The notes: generated from the sequence alone by a model not told the origin. 46,230 bases of DNA from an uncultured Mycoplasmatota bacterium (GCA_946497925.1 CAMMMG010000005.1:1-46230); one strand, 5' to 3'; positions 25,301 through 33,476 are shown, numbered from the stretch's first letter. A program made the numbers and translations.

Positions 25301-26953
25301 CCTCTTCCAGCCCACTATCTATGTCGTAATAAAGACTGTAAGTACTCAGAATTTATTAATGATGAAGGAGTTTCTTATGGAAAAGATTATCCATCAGGTT
25401 ATGACTTACCAGATAAAACTTGTCCTAAATGTGGACAGCCTTTAGGTAAAGAAGGACAAGATATGCCATTTGCAACCTTCTTAGGTTTCAATGCTGATAA
25501 AGTTCCCGATATCGACCTTAACTTCTCAGGAGAATATCAATGGAAAGCTCATGAATATACAAAAGTACTATTCGGAGTTGATAATGTATATAGAGCAGGA
25601 ACAATTGGTACAGTAGCAGAAAAAACTGCTTACGGTTATGTTAGAGGTTATTTTGAAGAACATGGAATTGTTGGTAAAAGAAGTACAGAGATTGAGCGTC
25701 TTGCTAAAGGATGTACAGGTGTTAAAAGAACAACAGGACAACATCCTGGAGGTATCGTTGTAATACCAGGATACATGGATGTCTTTGATTTTACACCATT
25801 CCAGTATCCTGCCGATGATAATACATCACTTTGGCGAACAACTCACTTTGATTACCATGCCATCGATCAAGACGTTTTAAAACTAGATATACTAGGTCAC
25901 GATGATCCTACAGTTTTAAGAATGTTACAAGACTTATCAGGTATAGATATTACAACTCTACCAATGGATGATAAAAAGATATTCTCAATTCTTTCTAGTC
26001 CTGAAGCCTTAGGAGTAACAGAAGATGAGATTCTTTGTCCTACTGGAACATTAGGACTTCCTGAACTAGGAACTCGTTTTGTTATTCAAATGTTAGTAGA
26101 GACAAAACCAAGTACTTTCGCTGAACTTGTTAAAATATCAGGACTATCACACGGTACTGATGTTTGGGCAGGAAATGCTAGTGAATTAATTAGAAATAAT
26201 ATTGTTCCTTTTAAAGATGTTATAGGCTGTCGTGATGATATCATGGTTAACTTAATGAACTGGGGCATGAAACCTATTAGAGCCTTTAAAATAATGGAGC
26301 ATGTTAGAAAAGGTAAAGCGACTAAAGACCCTGAAACATGGAAAGGTATGGTCGAAGAAATGAAAGCTGCTAACGTTCCAGAATGGTATATCGAGTCATG
26401 TCATAAAATAAAATACATGTTCCCAAAAGCCCATGCTTGTGCCTATGTTATGAGTGCTATTAGAATCGCTTGGTTTAAAGTTTATAAACCACTATTCTAC
26501 TATGCAGCCTTCTTCTCAATTAGAGTAGATGATTATGATATAGAAACTATGATAAAAGGCTATAATGCTATTAAAACAAGATATGAAGACTTAATGGCTA
26601 AAGGCTTTGAAGTTACTAATAAAGAGTCTAACATTATAGATTCACTTCATGTTGCCCTAGAAGCGACAGCACGTGGTATTAAATTCGCACCAATTTCTTT
26701 AGAGAAAAGTGATGCGACAAGATTTGTTGTTGATACCGAACATGAAAATACTTTAATACCACCATTTAAAACTATCGATGGTCTAGGTTTAACAGTTGCA
26801 AAGACTATAGTGGAAGCAAGAGAAAACGGACCTTTCCTAAGTAAAGAAGATTTACAAAAACGAGGTAAGGTTTCAAAAACCTTAACAGATAAGATGTCAG
26901 AGATGGGAATCCTTAATGAATTACCTGATTCTAATCAGTTAAGCTTATTTTAG
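22343..26953 (+). CDS. polC: DNA polymerase III PolC, Gram-positive type
   Basis: 1536 residues, the replicative polymerase of low-GC Gram-positives. The domain order is right: N-terminal domain, OB fold (about 225-310), a PHP domain split by the exonuclease (VELHAHTMMSQMDG near 326, GDVHHLTRED later), a 3'-5' exonuclease with VVFDFETTGF near 420 and HNAKFDVSFLE, a four-Cys zinc finger (CRNKDCKYSEF to CPKCGQPL, about 993-1040), and the polymerase PDIDLNFSGEYQ near 1056 with its catalytic Asp pair. The helix-hairpin-helix and C-terminal parts are intact, ending LPDSNQLSLF, which contains a QLSLF clamp-binding motif. It starts after AAACGGAGGCATGTAGT. Confidence 0.98.
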   Translation: MDSKLNLFLEKINLNKDYFDFFKNSTLDKIVVNKNNKSFLVKITIDKYLPKDILSNLVENKSLFSPNLTYNFTVRNPDNNILLDYYPYFLDILKSKDKIKLIDVYKDSLVYEDDTLRLIAYNKKEEDRLKEITSDINNFYHNIGFNDYIPVILREDNIIEEISNELSNVTIPEPIKKDVIKEEPKRYNNSGTPRRRKSTDEGCILGKTIDSDPIKMSLLLGEDNDVTVEGYIFGTDYFESSKTNFKIITLKITDETDSIACKVFCNEDEEYARLCKALKVGTWLKIRGYTKIDNFSKDELVLNARDIMPVEHEEEEITDEETEKRVELHAHTMMSQMDGVADEVKLVKQAMKWGHKAIAITDHNGVQAFPHVYNLVRDYNKGKEEKDKFKALYGTELVMVDDNVDIVIRPNDGKLLDQTYVVFDFETTGFNAGGADSIIEIGAVKMKGGEILERYDELINPGRPLPAKITEITNITDLMLEDKDNEENAVKRFIEWFGDLPMVAHNAKFDVSFLEMAYKKYNLGEFKNPVIDTLELSRTLDNNYARHGLSALVKRYNVPWDEESHHRGDYDAEGTALVLYKMLEKLDSRNIETMEQLSNIVDSKEMYKYGNTNHINIIALNKKGLKNLFKIVSFANTTYLYKTPRIPRSVINEYREGLLIGSGCYESEVFKQATSKSEEELSNIIRFYDYVEVQPPECYSHLVETGDFANEGEVISNINKIINTTIDAGKLIVATGDVHHLTREDKIYREIIVNQKVPGGGRHPLARGGIKNIPSNHFRTTTEMLEDFSFLDEETRKLIVIDNPNKIADMTEIIEVIIETGGIPFSPKIDKSVETVTDLVFTKASDMYGEPLPYNIEERISTELYGDGVFKAVEAKLKREEPNLNEDEFKKKLFANLHNTLLKGFDEVKKVIKENLKITDPEITDEDLEKTLKKNLGGVIGGGFDVIYLIAQKLVKHSNDDGYIVGSRGSVGSSFVATMMGITEVNPLPAHYLCRNKDCKYSEFINDEGVSYGKDYPSGYDLPDKTCPKCGQPLGKEGQDMPFATFLGFNADKVPDIDLNFSGEYQWKAHEYTKVLFGVDNVYRAGTIGTVAEKTAYGYVRGYFEEHGIVGKRSTEIERLAKGCTGVKRTTGQHPGGIVVIPGYMDVFDFTPFQYPADDNTSLWRTTHFDYHAIDQDVLKLDILGHDDPTVLRMLQDLSGIDITTLPMDDKKIFSILSSPEALGVTEDEILCPTGTLGLPELGTRFVIQMLVETKPSTFAELVKISGLSHGTDVWAGNASELIRNNIVPFKDVIGCRDDIMVNLMNWGMKPIRAFKIMEHVRKGKATKDPETWKGMVEEMKAANVPEWYIESCHKIKYMFPKAHACAYVMSAIRIAWFKVYKPLFYYAAFFSIRVDDYDIETMIKGYNAIKTRYEDLMAKGFEVTNKESNIIDSLHVALEATARGIKFAPISLEKSDATRFVVDTEHENTLIPPFKTIDGLGLTVAKTIVEARENGPFLSKEDLQKRGKVSKTLTDKMSEMGILNELPDSNQLSLF

Positions 26954-26982
26954 TTGACAAAGTTATAAAGAAGTGCTATAAT
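26954..26982 (+). promoter_or_regulatory. Consensus promoter, first of a matched pair
   Basis: TTGACA, 17-base spacer, TATAAT, an exact consensus starting right after the polC stop codon. Its spacer and leader closely resemble those of the promoter at 27700. Confidence 0.9.
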
Positions 26983-27014
26983 ATGGCTACATTCATGGAA
27001 GGGGGAATTTAATA

Positions 27015-27644
27015 ATGAATAGTAATATCATGAATGAATGGTCAAAAGTTTTACCAGCCGCTATTTCTACAGAAGGAAAATTTTCTTATTTTTCTACTAT
27101 TAGTAGTGATGGTACAAAAGAAGATTTACCTGAAATAAAACCAATTAGTAGTTTTATAAAAGAAGATTCAGGAATTACAATTGATAGGGAAAATAAGCTA
27201 TTTATAAAAAATAATATGGCTATACTAGGTGCTTATGATTTTTCTGATCAAGATGATGAAGCAATTGCTAAATTTGTTTCAGAATTACAAGAGCAATATT
27301 CTGGTTATAATTTACAATTAGTTTCTGGAGCTTTTCCATTATCAATAAGACGTGGTGCTTCTTATCAAGACTATGATTTAAAAGATTGTACTAATGAAGA
27401 GGAAGTCCATATGTCAACTCATCTAATATGTGTTTCTAATTATAAGGATTATATTAGAACTCATAAACCTTTAGATAACTTAAGTCTTGCTAATAAGTTA
27501 GGTGCATTAGGATATTATAAATGTGGACCCGAGGCACTTAGTTATGGAAGATTTAATCCAAGAGGTTTAACTCTAGAAGAGATTGATGAATTATATGAAC
27601 ACGAAATAGATGTTCTATATGGTGGTAAAGAATATTGTAAATAG
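27015..27644 (+). CDS. Unknown 209-aa protein of the accessory cluster
   Basis: No family recognised. It is cytosolic by composition, without signal or membrane segments. Segments include NMAILGAYDFSDQDDEAIAKFVSELQEQY, FPLSIRRGASYQDYDLKDC and HMSTHLICVSNYKDYI, which suggest an alpha/beta fold. It starts with ATG after GAAGGGGGAATTTAAT, has a consensus promoter upstream and a strong terminator downstream. Its promoter and leader are near-duplicates of those of the next gene, so the two are probably co-regulated and may act together. Confidence 0.7.
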   Translation: MNSNIMNEWSKVLPAAISTEGKFSYFSTISSDGTKEDLPEIKPISSFIKEDSGITIDRENKLFIKNNMAILGAYDFSDQDDEAIAKFVSELQEQYSGYNLQLVSGAFPLSIRRGASYQDYDLKDCTNEEEVHMSTHLICVSNYKDYIRTHKPLDNLSLANKLGALGYYKCGPEALSYGRFNPRGLTLEEIDELYEHEIDVLYGGKEYCK

Positions 27645-27680
27645 ATAGAAAAGGATAGGAAACTATCTTTTTTCTATCTC
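27642..27680 (+). terminator. Strong terminator
   Basis: GATAGAAAAGGATAG and CTATCTTTTTTCTATC pair almost completely around GAAA. It overlaps the stop codon of the 209-aa gene. Confidence 0.8.
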
Positions 27681-27699
27681 CGTCGAAATCAGTTAGAGC

Positions 27700-27728
27700 T
27701 TGACAAAGTAACAAAAAAGTGCTATAAT
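27700..27728 (+). promoter_or_regulatory. Consensus promoter, second of a matched pair
   Basis: TTGACA, 17-base spacer, TATAAT. AAGTGC precedes the -10 and TACATTC plus AAGGGGGAAT follow it, as at 26954. Confidence 0.9.
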
Positions 27729-27761
27729 GTGAATACATTCGAAATGAAGGGGGAATAAAGA

Positions 27762-28640
27762 ATGGAAAATTTAAAATTTGTAGTATTTAATACTAATAAT
27801 ACTTATGGTAATACTAAAGGAGGAGCAGGTAAAGCAAATCGTTTAAAAATAGCTGAAGAAGTAGGGTTTGACTTAAATCGTCTATTTATGGCTTTACAAC
27901 CAAAAGAAGCTAAGGATAGAGGCTCAGTTTATGTTTTAACTCCTGAAGATTTAGCTAATTATGCAAACTTATATGATTACGATGTATATGCTGATACACC
28001 AAAAGTTACACCTGATACACCTGGAGTAGCAATTGGTTTTAATATTTACGATGGTGCTAATATAGTTGCTATGAACACAAAAACTATGGAAGCTACTTCA
28101 ACTTTCTGTCCTGGTACTCATATTGATGCTGAAGTGCCAAAAGGTATAGCAGAAATTACTGGTGGTAATCCAGAAGATATAATTGTTGATGTATCACCTT
28201 TCGCTCATGAATTACCTTTATTTAATCCAAATGATAAAAACTTTACACCAGGATATGTAAATAATGGAAAAGTATGGGATGGAGCATTACGTAGAGATAA
28301 AAATACAAACATTTTATATCTTAATCAATTAAAAGCAATAAAAAAACAATTGCTTGAAAGTGGTATTAAAGAAGAGAATATTAATTGGGGTGAAGATTCT
28401 TTCTATACAACAGATGCTAATGGTAATTTCCTTTATCCATCTTTGCAAAGAACAAGAATGGTTCCAGATTTAGCTCATCCAGGACAATTCTTAATTGATT
28501 CTGAAACTGGTACATACTTACATGATGATAGTCAAAATGGTAGTTATATGCATGGTGTTGCTTTATTAGAAGAAACTAAAGAACCATATGCTAATGAAGA
28601 TATTAAAGTTTATAGTTATGGTTCTTCTAGAAGAAGATAG
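27762..28640 (+). CDS. Divergent laccase-fold (PgeF/YfiH-like) protein, likely inactive site
   Basis: 292 residues. The layout follows the multi-copper oxidase-like laccase-domain family (PgeF/YfiH/YlmD, purine nucleoside processing): PGVAIGFNIYDGANIVAM aligns with the strand that normally reads ..ADC.PV, ATSTFCPGTHID with the ..AHAGWRG.. loop, and NWGEDSFYTTDANGNFLYPSLQRT with the C-terminal TD..FfSyRR segment. The family's Cys (ADC) is replaced by Gly in YDG, and the His of AHA by Phe in TFC, so the Zn/catalytic triad appears lost. Its neighbour at 29694 keeps both. It starts after GAAGGGGGAATAAAGA. A binding or regulatory pseudo-enzyme is the simplest idea. Confidence 0.6.
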   Translation: MENLKFVVFNTNNTYGNTKGGAGKANRLKIAEEVGFDLNRLFMALQPKEAKDRGSVYVLTPEDLANYANLYDYDVYADTPKVTPDTPGVAIGFNIYDGANIVAMNTKTMEATSTFCPGTHIDAEVPKGIAEITGGNPEDIIVDVSPFAHELPLFNPNDKNFTPGYVNNGKVWDGALRRDKNTNILYLNQLKAIKKQLLESGIKEENINWGEDSFYTTDANGNFLYPSLQRTRMVPDLAHPGQFLIDSETGTYLHDDSQNGSYMHGVALLEETKEPYANEDIKVYSYGSSRRR

Positions 28641-28666
28641 AGTCAAAATAGACTCTTTTTTCTTTT
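28638..28666 (+). terminator. Terminator after the first laccase-fold gene
   Basis: AGAGTC and GACTCT pair around AAAATA, followed by TTTTTTCTTTTT. Confidence 0.75.
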
Positions 28667-28711
28667 TGTGTTATTATCATAATATGAAAGATATTTACAA
28701 AGAGGTATGCT

Positions 28712-29632
28712 ATGGAAACACTAAAAGAAATATTAAATACAATTATGGAAGTTTATAATGAAGATTTAGATAATGATAAAAAACATCAATTATTATCAAC
28801 TTTATGGACTAGATATTATAAACTAAGTGAAAAACTTAATATTAAATTAGATGAAGCTTATAATCTATATTTAATTGGAGAAAATGAAAGTTATATAATT
28901 TATCAAGAACCAGAAAGAAAAAGGATAGATAATAAAAAATTAGAAATAGCTTTAAATCACTACAATGAAATAAAAAATAATGGATTTAAAGAAGGACTAA
29001 CAGAGGAAGAAATTAAGATACTATTAGACTATAGTGTTGAAAATGCTAGAAAGTCTTTTGAGAACTTAGGTATTAATGTAAAAACAAATTCTTTAAATGG
29101 TTTATGTGAACTTGGTCAAGCACTAACAATTATGCCTTTAGAAAATTTAGGAATAGAAGTTACTAAAAATAGTGCAACTGCCTGTTTTAATTATCCATTT
29201 AATCATGTATTTGGAACAGTTACTTTTCCTTATCAAGATAATGGTAGAGTAATAGATAAAACATATTTGATAGACTCAACCTATCGTCAGTTCTTTTCAA
29301 CTATGCGGTGTAATGAAGGAAGATATTACACAGAAGAAGAAAATACTAATTTAAAAGTAGCTCCAGATCCAGGATATTTTATAACAGACATAGACTTTGC
29401 TAAAACCATAATGAAAGATGGATATATTGAATTAACAAAAGAAAATGCTAAAAAATATGGAGAGGCTTTTTATAAAGCTAGTATTCCTTTAAAAGATAAT
29501 AAATTATTCCAAAAAAATGATATTAATTATTACCACAATATTATTTTTGATAATGAAAATTATAGAGTTAATAACTCTGAATTAGAAGGATTTAATGTGT
29601 TGTTCCCTAAAAATAACAAAAGAATTAGATAG
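28712..29632 (+). CDS. Unknown protein, possible Cys-His-Asp (transglutaminase/papain-like) hydrolase
   Basis: 306 residues, cytosolic. An N-terminal helical half (1-125) precedes a segment that reads like a papain/transglutaminase-type triad in order: NGLCELGQAL (Cys), FNHVFGTVTF (His) and TYLIDSTYRQFF (Asp in the IDPTY-like motif). I infer a cysteine hydrolase or transferase fold from this order alone; no family name can be given with confidence. It starts with ATG after AAAGAGGTATGCT. It lies between two laccase-fold genes in the accessory cluster. Confidence 0.55.
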   Translation: METLKEILNTIMEVYNEDLDNDKKHQLLSTLWTRYYKLSEKLNIKLDEAYNLYLIGENESYIIYQEPERKRIDNKKLEIALNHYNEIKNNGFKEGLTEEEIKILLDYSVENARKSFENLGINVKTNSLNGLCELGQALTIMPLENLGIEVTKNSATACFNYPFNHVFGTVTFPYQDNGRVIDKTYLIDSTYRQFFSTMRCNEGRYYTEEENTNLKVAPDPGYFITDIDFAKTIMKDGYIELTKENAKKYGEAFYKASIPLKDNKLFQKNDINYYHNIIFDNENYRVNNSELEGFNVLFPKNNKRIR

Positions 29633-29693
29633 TAGCATATTTACTAAATCAATACATACAGTATAAAGAATACTTATTGAAAGAAGGAAATAC

Positions 29694-30545
29694 ATGGAAA
29701 ATTTAAATATTAGAGAAAATATTCTAAAAAAAGGACATTATGCTATTTATAAACAAGGACCGGCTAGCTTTAAAAATCTACGTATCTTAAACACCGGTAA
29801 TAAATATGGGATTATGACAACTAATGCTCTCTTTTATGAAGATGGAATGTCTTTTGATGAGAGAAAAGCTATCTTTTTAGAATGCCGTAAAAAGGTTGCC
29901 GCAGATAATAACTATGCTTTTGACCCATATAAATTTTATATACCAAAACAAGATGGTAAAGGCAAAGCAGTAGAACTTACAAGAGACATGGTAGAAGCTT
30001 ACGAAGACGGTTGGGATTTAGATATAGAAGCTGATATTCTAATTACAACAGATAAAGTTCCAGGAGTAGTAGTTGGCTTCCCAGTTGCAGATTGTCCTGT
30101 TGTTGTAGCAAGTGACTTAAAAAACGGTGTAACTGCCACTGCTCATTGTAGTGCTGCAATGATTGATAATTATTTACCTAAAATGACTATAGAATCATTA
30201 CAAAGTATGTATAACAGTAAAAAAGAAGATATTTTCATTTATATAGGGGCTCATGCAGGAAAAGATTGGCCTTATGATAGATATCCTGATTTTGCCTCTG
30301 AAAGTTTCTGGAAAAAAACAGAGGCAGTTAAACAAGTATCTGCTAATGATTTTAGAATTAATATGGATAACGCATTACTTTATCAGCTTCATCCAGAGGA
30401 ATATGAAACATATATTATAAATACTGATAACACTAGAACTAATCCAAATTATTATTCTCATAGTGTTTATACTAATGAAGGTATTAAAGAAAAATATGGT
30501 AGACACTTTGAAGGTGCATATTATCAAAAAACAAAAAGACTGTAA
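29694..30545 (+). CDS. Laccase-domain (PgeF/YfiH-like) protein
   Basis: 283 residues. PGVVVGFPVADCPVVVASD holds the family Cys (ADC), VTATAHCSAAMIDNYL the His (normally AHAGWRG), and IYIGAHAGKDWPYD plus NTDNTRTNPNYYSHSVY the later conserved loops. The first Zn His, usually in QVHG, is not seen; the corresponding stretch reads PKQDGKG, suggesting Asp there. Family members act on purine nucleosides (phosphorolysis or deamination); activity here is unproven given the altered sites. It shares the MENL start and length with the protein at 27762 and is probably a paralogue. It starts with ATG after AAAGAAGGAAATAC and ends before a terminator. Confidence 0.7.
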   Translation: MENLNIRENILKKGHYAIYKQGPASFKNLRILNTGNKYGIMTTNALFYEDGMSFDERKAIFLECRKKVAADNNYAFDPYKFYIPKQDGKGKAVELTRDMVEAYEDGWDLDIEADILITTDKVPGVVVGFPVADCPVVVASDLKNGVTATAHCSAAMIDNYLPKMTIESLQSMYNSKKEDIFIYIGAHAGKDWPYDRYPDFASESFWKKTEAVKQVSANDFRINMDNALLYQLHPEEYETYIINTDNTRTNPNYYSHSVYTNEGIKEKYGRHFEGAYYQKTKRL

Positions 30546-30582
30546 AGAAGAGTTGAAATAAGACTCTTTTTTCTTTTTCTAT
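30546..30582 (+). terminator. Terminator after the second laccase-fold gene
   Basis: AAGAGT and ACTCTT pair around TGAAATAAG, followed by TTTTCTTTTTC. Confidence 0.7.
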
Positions 30583-30612
30583 GATATCATTAATAAGAAA
30601 GAAGGTTTTATA

Positions 30613-31058
30613 ATGCAAAGAGTAGTTGCAGTTGATAAAGATGGTAACATTTATAGTAAAGAGGATGAAAAAATAGGACATAATGAACTTATTTATGAAT
30701 TATTTGAAGAGTTTTTAGAACCATTACAAGATGAAGTATTACAAGGAGATGCTTATATAAGAATTTGGCCTAATGCTGGAATTATTACTAAATATTTAGA
30801 TATGATGCTTTATTTAGAATAGAAACGTTTGATGATAAAGCATCGATTGATAGCACAATTTGTATTATTCCTGAAGAAATAAATGATATCCTCTTAAGTT
30901 ATTATGAAAATAATTATTTAACCCACGATGAACCTTTCTTAGGACTTCACTATCATAATGGAGTATTTAATACATTAAGCGAAGATAGAACTAAAGACTT
31001 TACTGCCAAAGAAGTACATAACTTTTTAAATGACATGGTTAAATCAAAGTCAAAATAA
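30613..31058 (+). pseudogene. Frameshifted gene for an unknown ~148-aa protein
   Basis: The track shows only the first 69 codons, ending at TAG (30820-30822). The -1 frame is open across that stop and continues for about 78 codons (ETFDDKASIDSTICIIPEEIND ... VHNFLNDMVKSKSK) to a TAA at 31056-31058, with the same AT-rich coding style. Shifting by -1 at the stop joins the halves smoothly as LYLE-I-ETFDDK. The ribosome site AAGAAAGAAGG precedes the ATG. No slippery heptamer is seen, so a one-base indel (mutation or assembly error) is more likely than programmed frameshifting. I do not recognise the family. Confidence 0.65.
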
Positions 31059-31124
31059 ATAAAAAAAAGTTAAAATATAAAGACTCTTTTTTATTTTTGT
31101 GATATACTTCTAATAGGAGGAAGT

Positions 31125-31853
31125 ATGGAAAAGGTTAACCTAGATAAAGTAAATTACATACAATATGGTAATGCTAAAGGTAAGGATATTATTTTACTAC
31201 ATGGTTGGGGACAAAATATTGAAATGATGGAACCACTTGGTAATCCGCTATCTTGTAAATATCATATTACAATATTAGACTTTCCTGGCTATGGAAAAAG
31301 TGCTGAACCAGATGAGGTTTGGACAGTATCTGATTATGCCGAACTAGTCCATGAGCTAGTGAAAAAGTTAAAGATTAAGAAACCTACATTAATAGGACAC
31401 TCTTTTGGAGGTAGAGTTGCTATAGTTTATGCTTCAAAATATGAAGTTGATAGAGTAGTATTATTTGGGGCCCCTTGTGTTAGAACTAAAAAAAGACTAA
31501 CTCTAAAAGAGAAAATGTTAAAGAAAGCGAAAACATTACCAGGTATGGGTAAAATTGCAGAGATTGCTAAAAACTATATAGGATCTGAAGATTATAAAAG
31601 TGCCACACCTAAAATGCGAGAAATCTTAGTTAAAACAGTTAATGAAGATTTATCTGATTATGCTAAAAAGATAACTGCTCCAACTCTTCTAGTATGGGGA
31701 GAGATGGATGAAGCAGCTCCACTCGAAGAAGCGAAACTTTTGGAGAATTTACTTACTGATGGAGCCTTAATTGTTCTACCTGGAACACATTATGCTTATC
31801 TTGAGAATTTAAACCAGGTAATAAATATTATAAATAATTTTATGGAGGGATAA
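31125..31853 (+). CDS. Alpha/beta hydrolase
   Basis: A 242-residue cytosolic hydrolase. The oxyanion region is ILLHGWGQ, the nucleophile elbow GHSFGG holds the Ser, LVWGEMDEAAPL the Asp region and PGTHYAYLE the His, a complete triad. The cap is short. Family members hydrolyse esters, lactones or acyl groups; the substrate is unknown. It starts with ATG after AATAGGAGGAAGT. It ends 3 bases before the MurF gene, which points to one operon with murF and ddl and perhaps a role in envelope precursor or lipid turnover (inference). Confidence 0.92.
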   Translation: MEKVNLDKVNYIQYGNAKGKDIILLHGWGQNIEMMEPLGNPLSCKYHITILDFPGYGKSAEPDEVWTVSDYAELVHELVKKLKIKKPTLIGHSFGGRVAIVYASKYEVDRVVLFGAPCVRTKKRLTLKEKMLKKAKTLPGMGKIAEIAKNYIGSEDYKSATPKMREILVKTVNEDLSDYAKKITAPTLLVWGEMDEAAPLEEAKLLENLLTDGALIVLPGTHYAYLENLNQVINIINNFMEG

Positions 31854-31856
31854 AAA

Positions 31857-33476
31857 ATGATTGAAATAATTTTAATTTTAGTTGCTGTGATAGCAATTAT
31901 CATCAAATCTAAAAAAAGTTTGCATATGTTACAACAAAATTTATATAATGAAAACAACCGTTATGTTAAATGGGTTGTTAATAATAGTTCTAATTTCTTT
32001 TCACTAGAACTTTTAGCAGTACTTATAGTAGCAGTCGCTAATGTCTTCTTAATTAATGATAAAACTATAAGTTTAATCTTAAATATAATAGCAATTATTC
32101 TATATGTAGTTTATGCTATCAAATTTAGAAAAGACTTAAAGAATGAACAAGTAAAGAAACCTTTAGTAATAACTGCAAGAGTAAAAAGATTAATTGCAAC
32201 TACAACAATATTACATTTAATACCAATAGTATTTATTATTATATATAGAGATAATCTATTAATTAGTCATTTCTTAATCTTTATCTTTATACTTTTTGCC
32301 TATCTAAATACTTTTATAATTCTACTTACCAACTTTATTAACAAATATACTTTAGAAAAATATGTTTATCATCATTTCAAAAGTATGGCAGTTAAAAAGT
32401 TAAAGAGTATGCCTAACTTAAAAGTTATCGGTGTAACAGGTAGTTATGGTAAGACAAGTAGTAAAAATATTCTAGCAGATATATTAAATATTAAATATGC
32501 AACACTACCAACTCCTCGTAATTTAAATACTCCTTATGGATTAATAATTACTATTAATAATCACTTAGATAAATTTACAGAAGTATTTATCGCCGAGATG
32601 GGTGCTTATGTTAGAGGAGAAATTAAAGATTTATGTAATTTAGTTCATCCTAAATATGGTATCTTAACACGTATTGGTACTGCTCACTTAGAAAGTTTTG
32701 GTAGCGAAGAGAATATTCAAAAGACTAAATTTGAACTTATTGAATCATTACCTCTTGATGGAGTAGGAGTACTTAATAGAGATGATCCTAAGCAAGTAAG
32801 TTATGATTTAAAAAATAAATGTAAAATACTTTGGATAGGAATAGACGAAAAAGATGTAGATGTTCATGCTAGTAATATAAGATGTTCTAGTGTTGGAACT
32901 ACCTTTGATGTAACATTTAAAGGTGATAAGAAAAAATATGAATTTGAGACTAAACTATTAGGTAAACATAACGTTTATAATATATTAGCAGGACTTGCTT
33001 TAGGGCGTGAATTTGGTATATCAATTCCTAAACTACAACAAGCTGTTAGAAATGTTAAACAAGTAGAACATAGACTAGAACTTAAGAAAATGGGTTACTT
33101 CTATCAAATAGATGATGCTTATAACTCAAATCCAGTAGGTGCTAAGAGTGCTTTAGAAGTTTTATCTATGATGCCAGGACTAAAAGTAGTAGTAACACCA
33201 GGTATGATAGAGTTAGGTGATAAAGAAGAAGAACTTAATAAAGAGTTTGGAAAACAAATCGCTACTATTTCTAAAGCAGACTATGTAGTTCTAATTGGTG
33301 AAAAGAGAACTAAGCCAATTAAAGAGGGATTAAGGGAAGCTAAATATAATATGGATAATTTAATTGTTTACAATGATGTTAAAGAAGCATATAATTTTAT
33401 AAGAGGTATAAAAACAAAGAAAGAAATCTATGCCTTATTTGAAAATGATTTACCTGATACATATAATGAAAAGTAG
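31857..33476 (+). CDS. murF: MurF-type Mur ligase with N-terminal membrane domain
   Basis: 539 residues. The catalytic part (from about 185) is MurF-like: P-loop GVTGSYGKTSSKN (192-204), PRNLNTPYG, FIAEMGAYVRGEI, GTAHLESFGS, DDAYNSNPVGAKSALEVL and VTPGMIELG. MurF adds D-Ala-D-Ala to UDP-MurNAc-tripeptide. The first 160 residues hold about five hydrophobic helices (3-16, 49-66, 71-88, 113-130, 136-159), which the classical soluble MurF (about 450 residues) lacks. It should therefore be membrane-tethered. The ATG is preceded by TATGGAGGGATAAAAA, and ddl follows after 11 bases, so product and substrate enzymes are adjacent. Confidence 0.88.
   Translation: MIEIILILVAVIAIIIKSKKSLHMLQQNLYNENNRYVKWVVNNSSNFFSLELLAVLIVAVANVFLINDKTISLILNIIAIILYVVYAIKFRKDLKNEQVKKPLVITARVKRLIATTTILHLIPIVFIIIYRDNLLISHFLIFIFILFAYLNTFIILLTNFINKYTLEKYVYHHFKSMAVKKLKSMPNLKVIGVTGSYGKTSSKNILADILNIKYATLPTPRNLNTPYGLIITINNHLDKFTEVFIAEMGAYVRGEIKDLCNLVHPKYGILTRIGTAHLESFGSEENIQKTKFELIESLPLDGVGVLNRDDPKQVSYDLKNKCKILWIGIDEKDVDVHASNIRCSSVGTTFDVTFKGDKKKYEFETKLLGKHNVYNILAGLALGREFGISIPKLQQAVRNVKQVEHRLELKKMGYFYQIDDAYNSNPVGAKSALEVLSMMPGLKVVVTPGMIELGDKEEELNKEFGKQIATISKADYVVLIGEKRTKPIKEGLREAKYNMDNLIVYNDVKEAYNFIRGIKTKKEIYALFENDLPDTYNEK

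Noticed and set aside
26086-26268. 60-aa minus-strand ORF inside polC
   Set aside because: It is a shadow within the conserved polymerase domain.
30811-30830. Programmed -1 frameshifting in the broken gene
   Set aside because: No X-XXY-YYZ slippery heptamer or obvious downstream pseudoknot is seen at the junction; an indel is simpler.
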